Both the position numbers and the translations under genes were made by a program. This document shows, piece by piece, positions 25,341 to 36,860 of a stretch of DNA of 64,000 nucleotides. The notes under the pieces were generated by a model that was not told the DNA's origin, did not search any database, and saw only the letters and a list, made by a program, of their open reading frames with translations. Each line of letters opens with the position of its first letter. Positions within the stretch are counted from its first letter, which is position 1. The stretch is from Oreocharis arfaki (taxonomy: Eukaryota; Chordata; Aves; Passeriformes; Paramythiidae), in assembly GCA_013398015.1 (NCBI GenBank), contig VZRR01010919.1, positions 996,675 to 1,060,674 on the forward strand, given 5' to 3'.

Positions 25341-27470
25341 CATCACAGAATCACAGAACAGCTGAGGTTGGCACCTTTGGATCATCTGGTTGAAACTCCA
25401 TCTCAAGGCAGGGACACCTAGGGCTGTTTGCTAAGGGTTGTATCTGATCAGGTTTTGGATAATGCCAAGGAAGAAGACTCCACACCCTCTCTGGGCAGCC
25501 TGTAGGGAGGAAAAAAAAAGCTTTTTCTTGTGCTTAAACAGTTTTTTCTGTATTTTAGTTTGTGCCTTCTTGTCTAGTCATTGGGTTCCATGAGGAAAAG
25601 TTTGGCTCCATTTTCTTTACTTCCCCCATCAGGTATTTATAAACACCAAAAACATCTCCTCTGGGCCATTTCTTCTTCAGTTTAAGTAGTCCTAGCACTT
25701 TCAGTCTCTCTTTGTATGACAGATGCTCCAGTCCCGTGATCATCTTTGTTGGCCTTTACTGGACCCATTCCAATACATCCCTATCTTCTGTTGGAGAGAG
25801 CAGACCTAGGCACAGTACTCCAGGTGCATCTCACCAGGCTGAGCAGCCCTCCCACTTCTGGCAGTGTCTTCCTAATACAGCCCAGGAGGTTCTTGGTCTT
25901 CTGTGACACAAGGGCACGTGGACCTTGGCTGATTTTCAACTTGCCTAACAGGGGCCCAAGATCCCTTTTGGCAGAGCAGTTTTCCAAATAGTCTGCAGCC
26001 TGTACTGGTAAGTGGGTTATTCCTTTGCAGGCGCAGGAATTTATTTTTCTGTTTGCTGTACCTCATGAGATTCCTGTCAGCCCACTTTTTCAGCCTGTTG
26101 AGATTCCTTTGAATATCAGCACCACTTTGTGGTTTATCGATTGCTTCTCTCAGTGTTTTTTATCATGTCCAAACTTGCTGAGAATGTGTTCTGTCTCATT
26201 ATCCAATTAATTAATGAAGATTTTAAACAGTATTTGCCCTATTGTTGACCCTTGGGGGACACTACATATATGTCTTAGACTGCTGCTGCCTTCCTGGGTT
26301 GTTTCTCCAGGAGATACTGGGGTTATTTAAGTCTCCCATGAGTATCATGGCCTGAAAAAGTGAAATTATGTGAAGGTTTCATCTGCATTTTCCTGATCAG
26401 GTGTCCTGCAGCAGATGCACACAATTGTACCAACCACTTTGGTCTGACCTCTAACCCTGACCCATAAGGTCTCAGCTCATCATTCATCAGAAGGAAGATC
26501 TTCGTATAGAAATGACTCTCCCTTTGTGCCATCCTGGCCTGTACTTAAATGTCCCTAAAGTGGGACATGTCTTCATCCACTGCAGGGCTTCCGTCGTGTC
26601 AATTCTTACCACACTTCTAGGATGATTTCACAGCCCTGCAGCTGCAATCTGACCTCTCTTTCCTCATTTGTTCCCCATGTTTCATGTCTCACTACTCAGG
26701 CACTTCAGAGAGGCACCGAGCCATGCTCATTTCCCAGAAAAGGTACCATTATGTTCCCCATGATACTGTCTTTGCTGCAGGTACTGCTTTATTTGTGTCT
26801 ATGCTTTAAGTGGACCCCTTTCAACATTTTTTTTTTTTTTTCATGGTATGGATGTTCCAGTGCACACCACCCTGGACCCCTTTCTTGCCAATCTAGTCCA
26901 CCATTTCCTCACTTAATTACTGGCTATGGACTTTGTCCTGTTGTTCCTACTTTAAAGCTCTTCCTGCTTGCTTGCACTGCCTGATGACAAAGATGATTTT
27001 TTCCCACTTTGGAAGGTGGGTCCTGTCTCTTTCCAGCAGTTCTTAATCCTTGAATAGTCCCACGGTCACAAAAAAACTCCATGTTTTCAACACCAGCTAT
27101 GCAGCTGGCTGTTGACCTACAGAATCAGTGGGTCTCCATCAGGATCCAGGAGAAAAACTGATTCCTTGCAGTGTGCAGGTCTGTCATCCGTACTTGTCTA
27201 CTTAGCAAGGCAGACCCTCTGTCAGTGCACTCCTCCTGCTACCCCAGCCTCAGCAAGAGAGCCCAGGCATCCCCAGACCAGAAGAGATGCACTGTACTCA
27301 AGTTGAGACCCCAGATGTGCTGGGGAAGAGCTCCAGTGGGGTGGGTACTGAGCCCCCCAGTGCGTCTCCACTGCTGCTGGGCAGCACGTGCTGCTCTGCC
27401 CGGAGTTTCTGCCCCCACTGTGTGCCCTTCTGCGTGAGCTGCTGCCTCTGTTGTACAACAACCCATCACC
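25341..27470 (-). mobile_element. CR1 LINE with internal ORF2 deletion, keeping 3' end, RT part, endonuclease and ORF1 part
   Basis: Unusually long CR1 copy in minus orientation. From its 3' end: a CATCACAGAATCACAGAA repeat at 25341; ORF2 C-terminus at 25555-25743 with ERLKVLGLLKLKKK and FGVYKYL; then a reverse-transcriptase block near 26200-26260 reading PQGSTIGQILFKIFIN (family PQGSxLGPxLFNIFINDL). The sequence then jumps to the N-terminal endonuclease: MGDLNNPSIS at 26311-26340 (family MGDFNxPDIxW) and a CRTPDQE block at about 26390-26418 (family YRPPDQ). The N-terminal half of the RT is missing between them. Around 26900-27120 a stretch resembles the ORF1 esterase end, and 27130-27470 is GC-rich and may be more ORF1 or 5' region. 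Multiple stops make it inactive. The deletion may predate or follow insertion. The right boundary is uncertain. Confidence 0.82.
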
Positions 27471-28912
27471 TGTGCAAATGAATTTCTAGTCTGAGCTAGC
27501 AGGTACCTAGATGTTCTTTTTAATTCAGCAGTGGTTTGCTTCTCCCTGATTTTTTATAGTGTCAGAATAATGCTTTGTGGTTTAACAGCAGGGAACTGTA
27601 TTGTTTATTCAACAATAGATTAGGCCTGGAGAAGTAAAGGTGTGAGGGCAGGAATGGGCACTCGTAATCTCAAATACCAGCAGAATGTCAGGCTTTTAAT
27701 AACTTGATCAAAGCCAGAGAGATGTATTAACCTGTTCCATACTAAGGAAGATGTGACCTGGGCAGAGAATAATTGAAAAGGGGTTAGCAAAAACCAAATA
27801 ACAGCTCTAGGGGTTTTGTTGATTTTTTCCCCCACTTTTTTTCTTAGGCTGTACAGACTTCTATTTTATTGTCTAGGGTGTTTTCCTTTATTGTAATTTG
27901 AGATGCAAAGGCTTCATTTACAAGGGGAGAAATAGTCTTTAAAATGTCATTTTGCCACAGGCATCAAGAAGTATTTATACACACTGATTAGCAGCCACTG
28001 TCTTTTTAATGAGAAAACGGATGTCATTTTTCATTGTAGCGTATCCTGCTGTCATTGTTGTGTGCTGTATTTTTAGCAACTCCATAGTAAATAACTGAAT
28101 ACAACAAAGTGAATAGCTGGATAGCTCCCAAATGAGGAAATATTAAAAAACCTTCACCAAAGCTCCAAAATTGTTATCTCTACGGAATAGACAGCTACTC
28201 TAATTTTTTTTGTAAATATATTCTCTTTTTGCAATACATAGTAACAGTATATTAAGAAACTTTATTAGATTCTAATTAATGACTTTAAATGTTAACATTG
28301 CATTAAAAAATGAAAAAAAACTGTAGATCTATTCATGCCATGCTGGTGGTTGTGGGGAGACAAAGTTCCATGAATGTGGAATCATTTTACGTGTTATGTA
28401 GTCCTGCGTGCTAGCAGGAACAATGAATGAAGCCTGAAGTCCCAGAGTAATTTTTTTCCTCACAGACACATTTAGGCTCCTTTATTCTAGTTAATATGTC
28501 ATGGGTCCGGCTGTCTTTGAAGTACACGTGAATTTAGACATTGATGTTAACAGAAGCACCTCTGGACCCTGAATAACTGAAATATTCTGGGAAACTACAG
28601 TCCTCACCATGAATATTGCCTAAAAGTAAATGACTTGGACAACATTTCTGTACAGTGGACACTTAATTGACTTTGCAGTAAAATGAGATGATGGTAGCAA
28701 GTGTAGTCTAGTCATATCTGGTGCAGCATAGTTCTTACCATTAGAGTTTTTTACAGGTTAAGTATTTGAGCTCCTACAAAGGAATGAAATGTTCCTTTGT
28801 TTACCTGAGCACCAGGGCCTGATGGTGACACTTGTAAAGTAAGAAAGGACTTGTTATAGGGATTTTATGACCTTTGTATTTGTTTGTGATTTCTTTCCCC
28901 TCCTCCCTTCAG
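27471..28912. other. Gene-free stretch before the candidate exon
   Basis: AT-rich unique-looking sequence. Its last 20 bases or so form the polypyrimidine tract and AG of the acceptor described under the next entry. No promoter or additional exon was recognised. Confidence 0.5.
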
Positions 28913-29030
28913 GTTTCAACAGCAACAAGATTTTGATCCAATTACTTCATCGTTAAATGAGAAACTTCAGAGAACAGGAAAGATAAATATTACTGAACTC
29001 CATAAGTCTGGTGTTCACGAAAAATACTAG
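28913..29030 (+). CDS. Candidate last coding exon of an unidentified gene
   Basis: Best protein-coding candidate in the window. A long pyrimidine tract (28891-28910) leads to CAG at 28910-28912. After one base that would complete a split codon, 38 codons are open to TAG at 29028-29030. The predicted tail starts FQQQQDFDPITSSLNEKL and ends ITELHKSGVHEKY. It is hydrophilic, mixes charges, and is not low-complexity except for the Q run, so it reads like a soluble protein terminus rather than chance translation. I do not recognise the family. The start phase requires two bases of a codon from an upstream exon; a candidate of the right phase is at 17105-17157. Alternatives are a chance open frame behind a cryptic acceptor, or a lncRNA exon. 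The call rests on acceptor quality and composition only. Confidence 0.42.
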
Positions 29031-30445
29031 AAATTTATGAGGAACTACCTTTGTATTTTATAAGTTTACTTTATACATGAAAGGAGCTTGTTGTTGTTTA
29101 AATGATACAACATTACTGGTGCTTTATCTTCTTCACTGCAAAAACCTCTATACAGTATGAATTTTAACAGGTCGTGATTCTGATATATACCACGGTTAGA
29201 CACATCACTATGCATATTGCAGCTCAGTGGGCTGAAAGATTAGGTCAAATACCATTCTGAAGTGGAATTTTTGTTTTAACATCAGTTCTAATCACTGATT
29301 TTCAGACTTTCAAAAAAGGTCTAAGTGGATATGGATTCATGTTCTTACTGCATAGATGTTTTGGCAAATGGGAATTTAATTACTTTTACCTTATTTTACA
29401 GCACCAAATATCATGGATACATGTTTCTTTGATATATATTTGTTGCTGTGGGTAAGCTTCAGAATTTTCATGTTTTCTGCATATATTAGTTGCATGTAAT
29501 GTAACCACACAAGGTTCATGAAGATGAAAAGGGGAAGATAAAGCAAATACTTTCAGCACTTTTAGTGAGTGTTGTAAAAGTATGAAAGGTAACTGTGCTA
29601 GTTAACTGATACCATTCGTTACTATTGAAAGAGATGAGCCAGAGCTGCAGTAAACGCAGGAACTTGTGCTCGGAAACAGGAAACCACTCATCAAAACAGA
29701 ACTTTCCTTTGCTTTAGTGCCATCATGACAGAACTTCAGTTGTGCTATTAAGGAAAATTTGCATGTTCAAGCTATGTATATCATCCTAGAAAATGTAAAG
29801 TGGGATGAATCAATAATATTTAGATAGAGATCATAATGTTTTCCAACCTAGTAACAAGTCTAGAGCCCTCCTCTGAAAGGAAGCTACTGCAGTCGGGGAG
29901 TAGATTCTCTCACTCTGGGCTCTTCATTACTCAAAGTTAGTAGGTGATATTGCTGGCTTTTCCTCACAGCTGTTGAGAGCATCAGACAGGAATGCAGAAA
30001 TTGTTATCACTTCAGGTCCTTTCCTGAGACATTTGAGAAGCTGGGCACAGAGAAAGAACCCCTGTACATGCAGAAGGTCTGACACTACCGAACCATAGCA
30101 GTCATGATACCAATGGGTTGCCTCGTGTTTGGTAAAATGTGATAGAAGTGTAGCCTCCCCTCAGGCACCTTAGAGTGGGCAATCTCTGTGACGTTAAAAG
30201 AGTTTTCATAGTGCGAAAAAATTTAACTAAGCAACACTGAGTTTGAAATTAATTTGGCAACAACTCAGATGTTTCTCGATAGTTTGTGTTGCTCATTAGT
30301 ATGAAAAACTGTGGCCTTTACCACATTTACATTCATCTGAGGAGTATGTAATGAGGGGAAAGTAGCAAGAAAACATGTAAAAGCTGTCTGTATAGCAATG
30401 CAATAGCAGTTAAGATATATAATAAAATGAACACAACCACCTAGA
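29031..30445 (+). other. Possible 3' untranslated region
   Basis: If the exon ending at 29030 is real, its 3' UTR would run from here to just past the first AATAAA on the plus strand (30421-30426), about 1.4 kb. The stretch has no other gene or repeat that I recognise. This is inferred from the exon call and falls with it. Confidence 0.28.
30421..30426 (+). terminator. Possible poly(A) signal
   Basis: AATAAA is the first canonical hexamer after the stop codon at 29030, and a GT-containing stretch follows about 45-65 bases downstream. AATAAA is common in AT-rich DNA, so alone this is weak. Confidence 0.28.
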
Positions 30446-33400
30446 ATTAAATGCTAATTAGAATGATTTATTGTGCTCGTGCACAGGGTTTGAGCTAAGC
30501 TCTTCATTACTGGTGAGCACAGACAGCGACAGGCTGATAAACTTTCTAGATCCATCTGTATGCCAAAGTAGTCCTATTCAAAGTCCTTTCCTATATGATG
30601 TTCAACTGATTATCTGAACCAAACATTTTACTTCTTTTTCCGCACAAAAATAATGATTTATTTATTGAGCATGGAGATCCCTTATCCTTCTCACAGGCAA
30701 TAATGACCCTTTGAAAAAATATTATTTTAACTTTCTGTATAGGAACAGAGTCTGGAAGAAATTAGCCATTAGTTCATTGATTACAGTGTTTCACAGCTGT
30801 AGGCAAGCATTAAGGACAGTGGTTTCCAATCCCTTCTAGCAAGCTAATATAGCTGCCATCTCTTCATCACAAATTTGGAAAAAAATATTTAATTTAGATT
30901 CGGGTTGGTTTTTTCTCCTCATCATACAGACAAAATCAAAATATTTTGTTGTCATTGCTTCTGAAAAGCTTGGACCCCTTGTTGCATTGTGGAACTAATC
31001 ACAGTCTACCTTATCCTTACTGACTTCAGAGGTATTATTTGGAATTATGGTAGTATTGTGTGGTGCAGTAGTTCAGACCACTGCTGATACACCATTAGAA
31101 TATTTTTGTCTGCAGTTCTAGAAATACGCAATGTAATACTGTGTTTCATAGGGATTTTGCAACAGCTTGTAGCACTTAGAGTTCTGCTTACAATTCTGCA
31201 ATGAAAAAAAAAGAGAGAAAAATGGGCTAGAAACATTAAAAGAGTCTGTCTCTCTTTAATTAGTACTATTTAATTTTTTTTAAAATTTCCTGAATCATCT
31301 GCCACCTTTAAGCTTAGACGACTCCATTAAAGTGTTTTTCTCCTTCTAGAAGAAACCTTCAATTTATTTTATTTGACAGCTAACCAAAGTGTACAGGTTT
31401 CCTTTCTTCACTTTCATGGCCTATTAATTTCCCTTATAAGGCCAATCAATTTTGTTACCCATAACCAGTGTTACCACATTAGACAAAGAGGTAGAAGCTG
31501 TTCCCAAGCTACATCTCTATGAACTCTGCTACTAAAATGGTTGTTCTCTACACTGATTAAGGCCAGAGCACTGTGAACTTGGAGGCTTGTATTCACCTAA
31601 AGCAAAGCAAAATTAAGTAATTTTGCCCACAAACTATGTAGTGTGAACATTCAAAGGTAACTGACAGTTTTTTGAGAATGGTTGTCTGGTTCTTGCACGA
31701 AGTGGAGTGCTCCCAAGTGCCAAACTGGTTCTAAGGACTGTGTATTGCACCAAGGCTGCTGTAAATCTGTCAGCAGTGCCCAGTACCCTATTTCAGGATT
31801 GAGACACTTGCACAATGCAAGGACCCATGCTGTACGCCAGTCTCCATCAGAAGACTGGAATGTGGGATAAATGTAGGTGATACCCAGAAAAAACAGTGTA
31901 AGCTTCATTGCACTGGCAATAGGGGAAGCTCCTCAAAAGTAGGTCAAAGACTGCATTTCTTATTAGTATTCAAAATCATGAAGGGATTTACAGAGAAAGA
32001 AAGAGAGATTGATTTAGCATAACAGGAAGTGTAGACTTAAGGATCAGCCATAACTGGGAGGTGATTACAGAGGTGTAAGTTATGCTGTGATTTAAGAAAT
32101 AAATATGTGCTCTTCTATGAAGAGGAGCGGTGGAGATGTTCTCCCCCTCCTGAGTGATAATGTCTGTAAAGAAAGGGGGGGACACAGAGACAAGGTTCCT
32201 GTGCAGGACACAAAACTGAGAATTTTCTAGGAAAACATTTTGTTGTTTTAGTGAAAGATCTATGTGTCAGTAATTTCCATGTCATGTTTGTAGCAGGCTT
32301 AGGCAGACCTGGAATGAGGAGAGGAGTCAGGACTCGGACTCACCTGCCAGTTGATGCCCGTGGTATTTACTTGGTAGGTGAGAGAATCACACTTGGAATT
32401 GTCATGCTTTGCTCACAATAGCAGCTTAAATCTCTTGTATCTGTTTTAAGTAAATACTTCTATTAGTTTACAGATCACAACAGAGTAAAATTCACTCATT
32501 CATCTTTGCTGGAGATTTCTTCACCTTTGGTAATTCAATATGTGAAAAAGCCCTGAACTTCCAGCTTCCCCAAATCAGAGGGAGCAACTGCAGTCTTATT
32601 AACCCTCTCTTCTGATTCTTCTTCCTGTCTTCTCCCACTTCTCTTTTGAAAGTTTCATTTCATAGAGAGAGAAAGTAATTTGAAATCATAAAAATTCTTT
32701 CCTAGCATGCCCTGGAAGGCATGATGTTTTGGGTTCTTTTTGTGTTTTGTTATTTTTTTTTTTCCCTTAAATTTATACATCTCTTGGGCTGTGCAAAGTA
32801 AGATAGATCTTTGAATATCTGTTCAAAATATATACCCAGAAATTCTATGGTCCAGGAACCACATGGCAAAATGGATGGACACATCAATGGAATTTTCTCA
32901 AGTTAATAAAAGTTTACAAATTTACTGATCTAGAGCTGAGATCTGAATAAAATGGTTTAATACCTAACAGGTAATTTTTGGCAGACAAATCTCTCTGGCT
33001 TTAGAAATGCCAAGGATTAGAATTGGAAATGCCAACTTCTTCCAGGTAAGAGAACAATTTCTACTGGTACTGAGGTAATAGATACATAGAAATCAAGTCT
33101 AGAGCATATGGAAAATGGTTATGTTTCAAGGATTCCTACCTTGACTGAGATATAATAAGAATTTTGATAATGAGTACTTTTAACAAGGTCTAATTTCTCC
33201 ATGACTCAGCAATGAACCCACATTTATTTGCTCAATTTTGTGATGAAAATTCATGGAAAGACCTTTTTTTCCACACAAATATTTAGACAAGAGCTTCTGT
33301 GTGTGTGAATAAGGCTACTGGACCATGAATGATCTTTTTCCAGTTTTTTTTTTTTAGGTGCAAACAAGGGTATTCATGCTGAAATTCTTAACTAGCTCCC

Positions 33401-33604
33401 CAGTACAAATAGGCTTTGTGTATCTATGAGTTATGGGTTAGCAATCAGAGGAAGACAAAAAGTGTTTTAAAACATGAGAAATAAATAAGCTTTGGTATGA
33501 ATTAATGTGAACATAAAAATTTGAATTACAGGATCATATTAGTAACAGCAAAAGATAATCACTCAAAGAACAGATCTATGCCCCTGGGAGGAAAACTACT
33601 ATTC
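30446..33604. other. Gene-free stretch
   Basis: No gene or recognised mobile element. Short homopolymer runs occur (for example 32753-32763). A micro-exon-like segment ending in a good donor (CCAG|GTAAGA at 33045) was considered and rejected. Confidence 0.55.
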
Positions 33605-34165
33605 TGAAACATTTGGCTCGTCAGCCTCACCTTAGTCCCTGGGGAGGTGATTGAAAACCCAATTCTGGAAGCCATTTCTAGGTGCATGAAGGACAAGAAA
33701 ACAGGACTAGGCAGCACGGACCCACCAAGGGGAAGCCACTTTTGACCAACTTGAAAATATTGTGCAATAAAATGGTTGGCTTGCCAGATGATGGGGGAGT
33801 AGTATATGTTTTTTTCTAGATTTCAGTAATTATTTCAATGTTATTTCCTGTAAGATTTTCATACAGAAGCTGTTTGGAGCATGGGCTGGATGAGCAGGCC
33901 AAGGTGGACTGAAAACTAGCTGAATAGTTTGGACTAGGGCATGGCAATCAGTGGTACAAAGTCTGGTTGGAGGCCAGCAATCAGCAGTGAACCCCAGGGA
34001 TCTATAGTTGTTCCAGTCTCACACAACACCCTCACTGATGGTTTGGATGACGGGGCAGAGTGTACTCTCAGCAGGGCTGCTGATGACACTGACCTGAGAG
34101 CTGTGGCTGCTACGCAGGAGGGTTGCGCTGCCGTCCAGAGCCTTGACAGGCCAGAGAAAGGGAGG
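33605..34165 (+). mobile_element. CR1 LINE reverse-transcriptase fragment, sense, 3' end missing
   Basis: The only clear CR1 in plus orientation. Its last part is still open in the frame 33941-34267, where the reverse transcriptase reads SGTKSGWRPAISSEPQGS, then DGLDDGAECTLSRAADDT and EGCAAVQSLDRPEKG. These match the family motifs SGVxSxWRPVTSGVPQGS, NDLDxGxECTLSKFADDT and EGCAAIQRDLDRLEKW. The catalytic box is AADD instead of the family's FADD, keeping both aspartates. Similarity stops at about 34165, just after this block; the 3' UTR and terminal repeat are absent. CR1 insertions normally retain the 3' end because they are primed there, so a later deletion or rearrangement removed it. The left part (33605-33930) is more diverged. 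Confidence 0.85.
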
Positions 34166-36354
34166 AAAGAAACGGAATATCTTGCTTGCATTTACTTTAG
34201 TCTTCAACTAGGAGGCCTGTGGGATCTGCACTCAAAGTGTGGTTTTGAACTTCCCTATCACAGCTAATGCAGCAATACTGGTAACAATTAAAACACACGT
34301 TTTATTAGTTAGCGGCATCACGGTATTCTGAAGCATCACCCTTTATGTCTGTGTTTTAGACAGGAGAGATCAACAGTAATTTCTAACCATATCATGGCTT
34401 CTCACACAAATATAATGAACACAGATGGAGATGTTTTTGCTTTTTTCACTGCTGTTCTCAGTTCAGCTGTCCTTTCCACACTGAGTGACTGTCACCTTGA
34501 AACATATTACTGGTTGTATAGACCTGTAGACCTGTTCTGCAAGGTTGGTATACGCCATTTCCCAGTGAGTATTAACATTTATTAATTGATCTGTAAATTT
34601 TCACTTAGACGTCTAAGATTACAAAATTCTGAACCTATAAAATGTGTGAAAGTACTCAAGATGAAGGTTTTGGAAGAAAGAATGTTGGAATCCCTTGCAC
34701 ACTTGTTGTCACAACCAAGATACTCTCATGCTGTTTCAATTTGTCCATGTTGCAAAATGAATTATGGATAAATTTACATTTCCTAGAGATGTTTCACATG
34801 TATTGAGGCCTACATCAAACAAATATCATGGTGATATAGAACACATGAGCACATTTCCAGAGGCTTAAAAGCTCCTTGTAGTTTACATAATTTGCATGAC
34901 TCATGGTAAAAATTAATGCAAATTAATATTTCTTTGGAAAACTTGCACTTTTTTACTGCTGAAGTCAAAGCTTGTTGGAAATTTGGCAGGGCTCAATAAG
35001 AGTCAGCAGAAAGAATAAAGTAGGCTGGGGCAGTTAGACAAAGCAGCCTGGTTGTTCAACAGGCAGGGCAAGAAAGTCTGAACCAGGGGCACAACTGCCT
35101 GTCTGGAATCAGGAGCAGTTACGTAATGTCCTCATAGTCACCAGCAGCCAAAGCACAGCTGAAGCACGAATTCTTAAGGAGTAGAAAGAGGAAAATAATC
35201 AGACTCAACAAGTCAAGACCTTATTTACCTAAATAAATGAGTTCTCCAAGGTAGTTGATAAGACTACACAATAAATGCACTAATGTAGAGAAGAACAATG
35301 TGACACAAGTGTCTCAAAGAAGATGCAACAAAACTGCAAGGGAACAGAGACTGTTGCCTGCCTCTTTGGTTGTAAATTGTGCAATCTTCATTCCTTAAAA
35401 CTCAGCACAGATATTTGTTACTCAGGACTAGATATTTGTTACTTATGTGTCTGACTTCCTTATTATGTGGTTCAGTTACTAAAAAGGTCAGTGCATATTC
35501 CATTTGTCAAACACTACTACAGCTCCATAAAATGCTTTAGAAATGGTCAATGCATCTTTCCTGAATTCCATGCGTACTCCTGTGAAACACTCCTGTTTCA
35601 GCTCCTTTTCAGCCTTTGCTACCATTTCTTTGGGGGTCACTGTAGAATTGGGTGGGAGCTGTCTGCAAATTCTGTCTATCTGCTTGTTGCTAAGAATTGA
35701 TTTTCACCTACTTCTTGTTTTCCTCAAAACTTCACCTTCAGGATTCTGTACTTCACAGAAATGAGGAGTAACCTTTCTGATAGATGTAGTCTTTTGAAGT
35801 TCATGATTTATCTGTGTCGAAAAGAAGTAGAGCTCCACTTTGTAATGGATTTCATACTTTTGAATCCCTGTTACAGCATGCATTTTTTTCTGTCTTTATC
35901 AGTTTTTCTTGCTGCATGTTGCAATTTGTTCTACTCTGCTGCGGTTCTGCTAAACTGAGAATTTGCTCTCTCCCACTAAACACAATTCCAATAGCGATGT
36001 ACTGTGCTGTAAAGGCAATGCCCTCAGGTTCAGCAGAACTAAATCCTTCCAACCTCTGTAGCCTTTTGCACTATCTCTAAACCGTCTCAAGTGTTTTCCA
36101 TGAAACTGTTCAATCACATACCTGTGATGTTAAATGTTGAAATAGACTCTCCTGAAAAAGAAGCTTGAGCAGTCTGCATTAGAATTTGTTTCCTTTGTTC
36201 ATTAAGCTGTGAAATACCATCAGAGAAAAATATTCTGAAGTTTCATGTCCTGTAAGTACAGATTTAATGTACATTTATGACACGTTACACTATTCCTCTT
36301 AACTGTGTTACAAACATGCTCTAAGATTTTTGTGTTTGATTATGCACAGAATCG
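34166..36354. other. Gene-free stretch
   Basis: No recognised gene or mobile element, including no continuation of the CR1 3' end. Overlapping plus-strand open frames at 35467-36080 in different phases are of chance type. A 14-bp direct repeat AGATATTTGTTACT occurs twice about 10 bases apart at 35409-35445. Confidence 0.55.
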
Positions 36355-36860
36355 TATAGAATCTATAGAGTCATAGAATCATTAAGGTTGGAAGAGACCT
36401 TTAAGATCCCCAAGTCCAACCATCCACCCAGCACTAACACCATTACCTCCTAAACCAGTAAACCCAGTGTCAGATCCAGACACCTCTTAAAGATGTCAGG
36501 GGATAGTGGCTCCACCACCTCTCTGGGCAACCTATTCCAATGCCTGACCACCCTCAACAGTGAGCATTTTTTACTAATATCTAATCTGAATCTCCTTGGG
36601 CTCAGTTTAAGGCCATTTCCTCTGGTCCTCACTGCAGGCATGGTAGAAGAGACTGGCCCTCTCCTCACTACATCCTCCCTTCAGGGGGTTGCAGAGAGCA
36701 ATAGGGTCCCCCCTGAGCTTCCTTTTCTCCAGGCTAAACAGCTCCCTCAGCTGCTCCTCATAGGACATTGTTTTCTACACCCTTCACAAGATTTGCACCC
36801 CTTCTCAGGACATGCTGCAGCACCTCAATGACTTTTTGGAAGTTAAGAGCCCAGAACTTA
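36355..36860 (-). mobile_element. CR1 LINE 3' fragment with readable ORF2 C-terminus
   Basis: Well-preserved antisense CR1. The left edge has degenerate TAGAAT repeats ending TCATAGAATCATTAAGG, then GTTGGAAGAGACC. On minus, 36450-36668 is open for 72 codons and reads RGNGLKLSPRRFRLDISKK, then RVVRHWNRLPREVVEPLS, the standard C-terminus of CR1 ORF2. This is the least decayed CR1 coding piece in the window, so probably the youngest. It is 5'-truncated near 36860. Confidence 0.95.

Noticed and set aside
27112..27481. Overlapping open frames on both strands in GC-rich DNA
   Set aside because: High GC lowers stop frequency; several overlapping frames in both directions point to chance, and the block is probably CR1 5' sequence.
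33005..33045. 41-base micro-exon ending CCAG|GTAAGA
   Set aside because: Open in two frames, very short, and acceptor and donor are of a quality found often by chance in introns.
36493..36831. 112-codon plus-strand open frame
   Set aside because: Antisense shadow of the CR1 ORF2 C-terminus.
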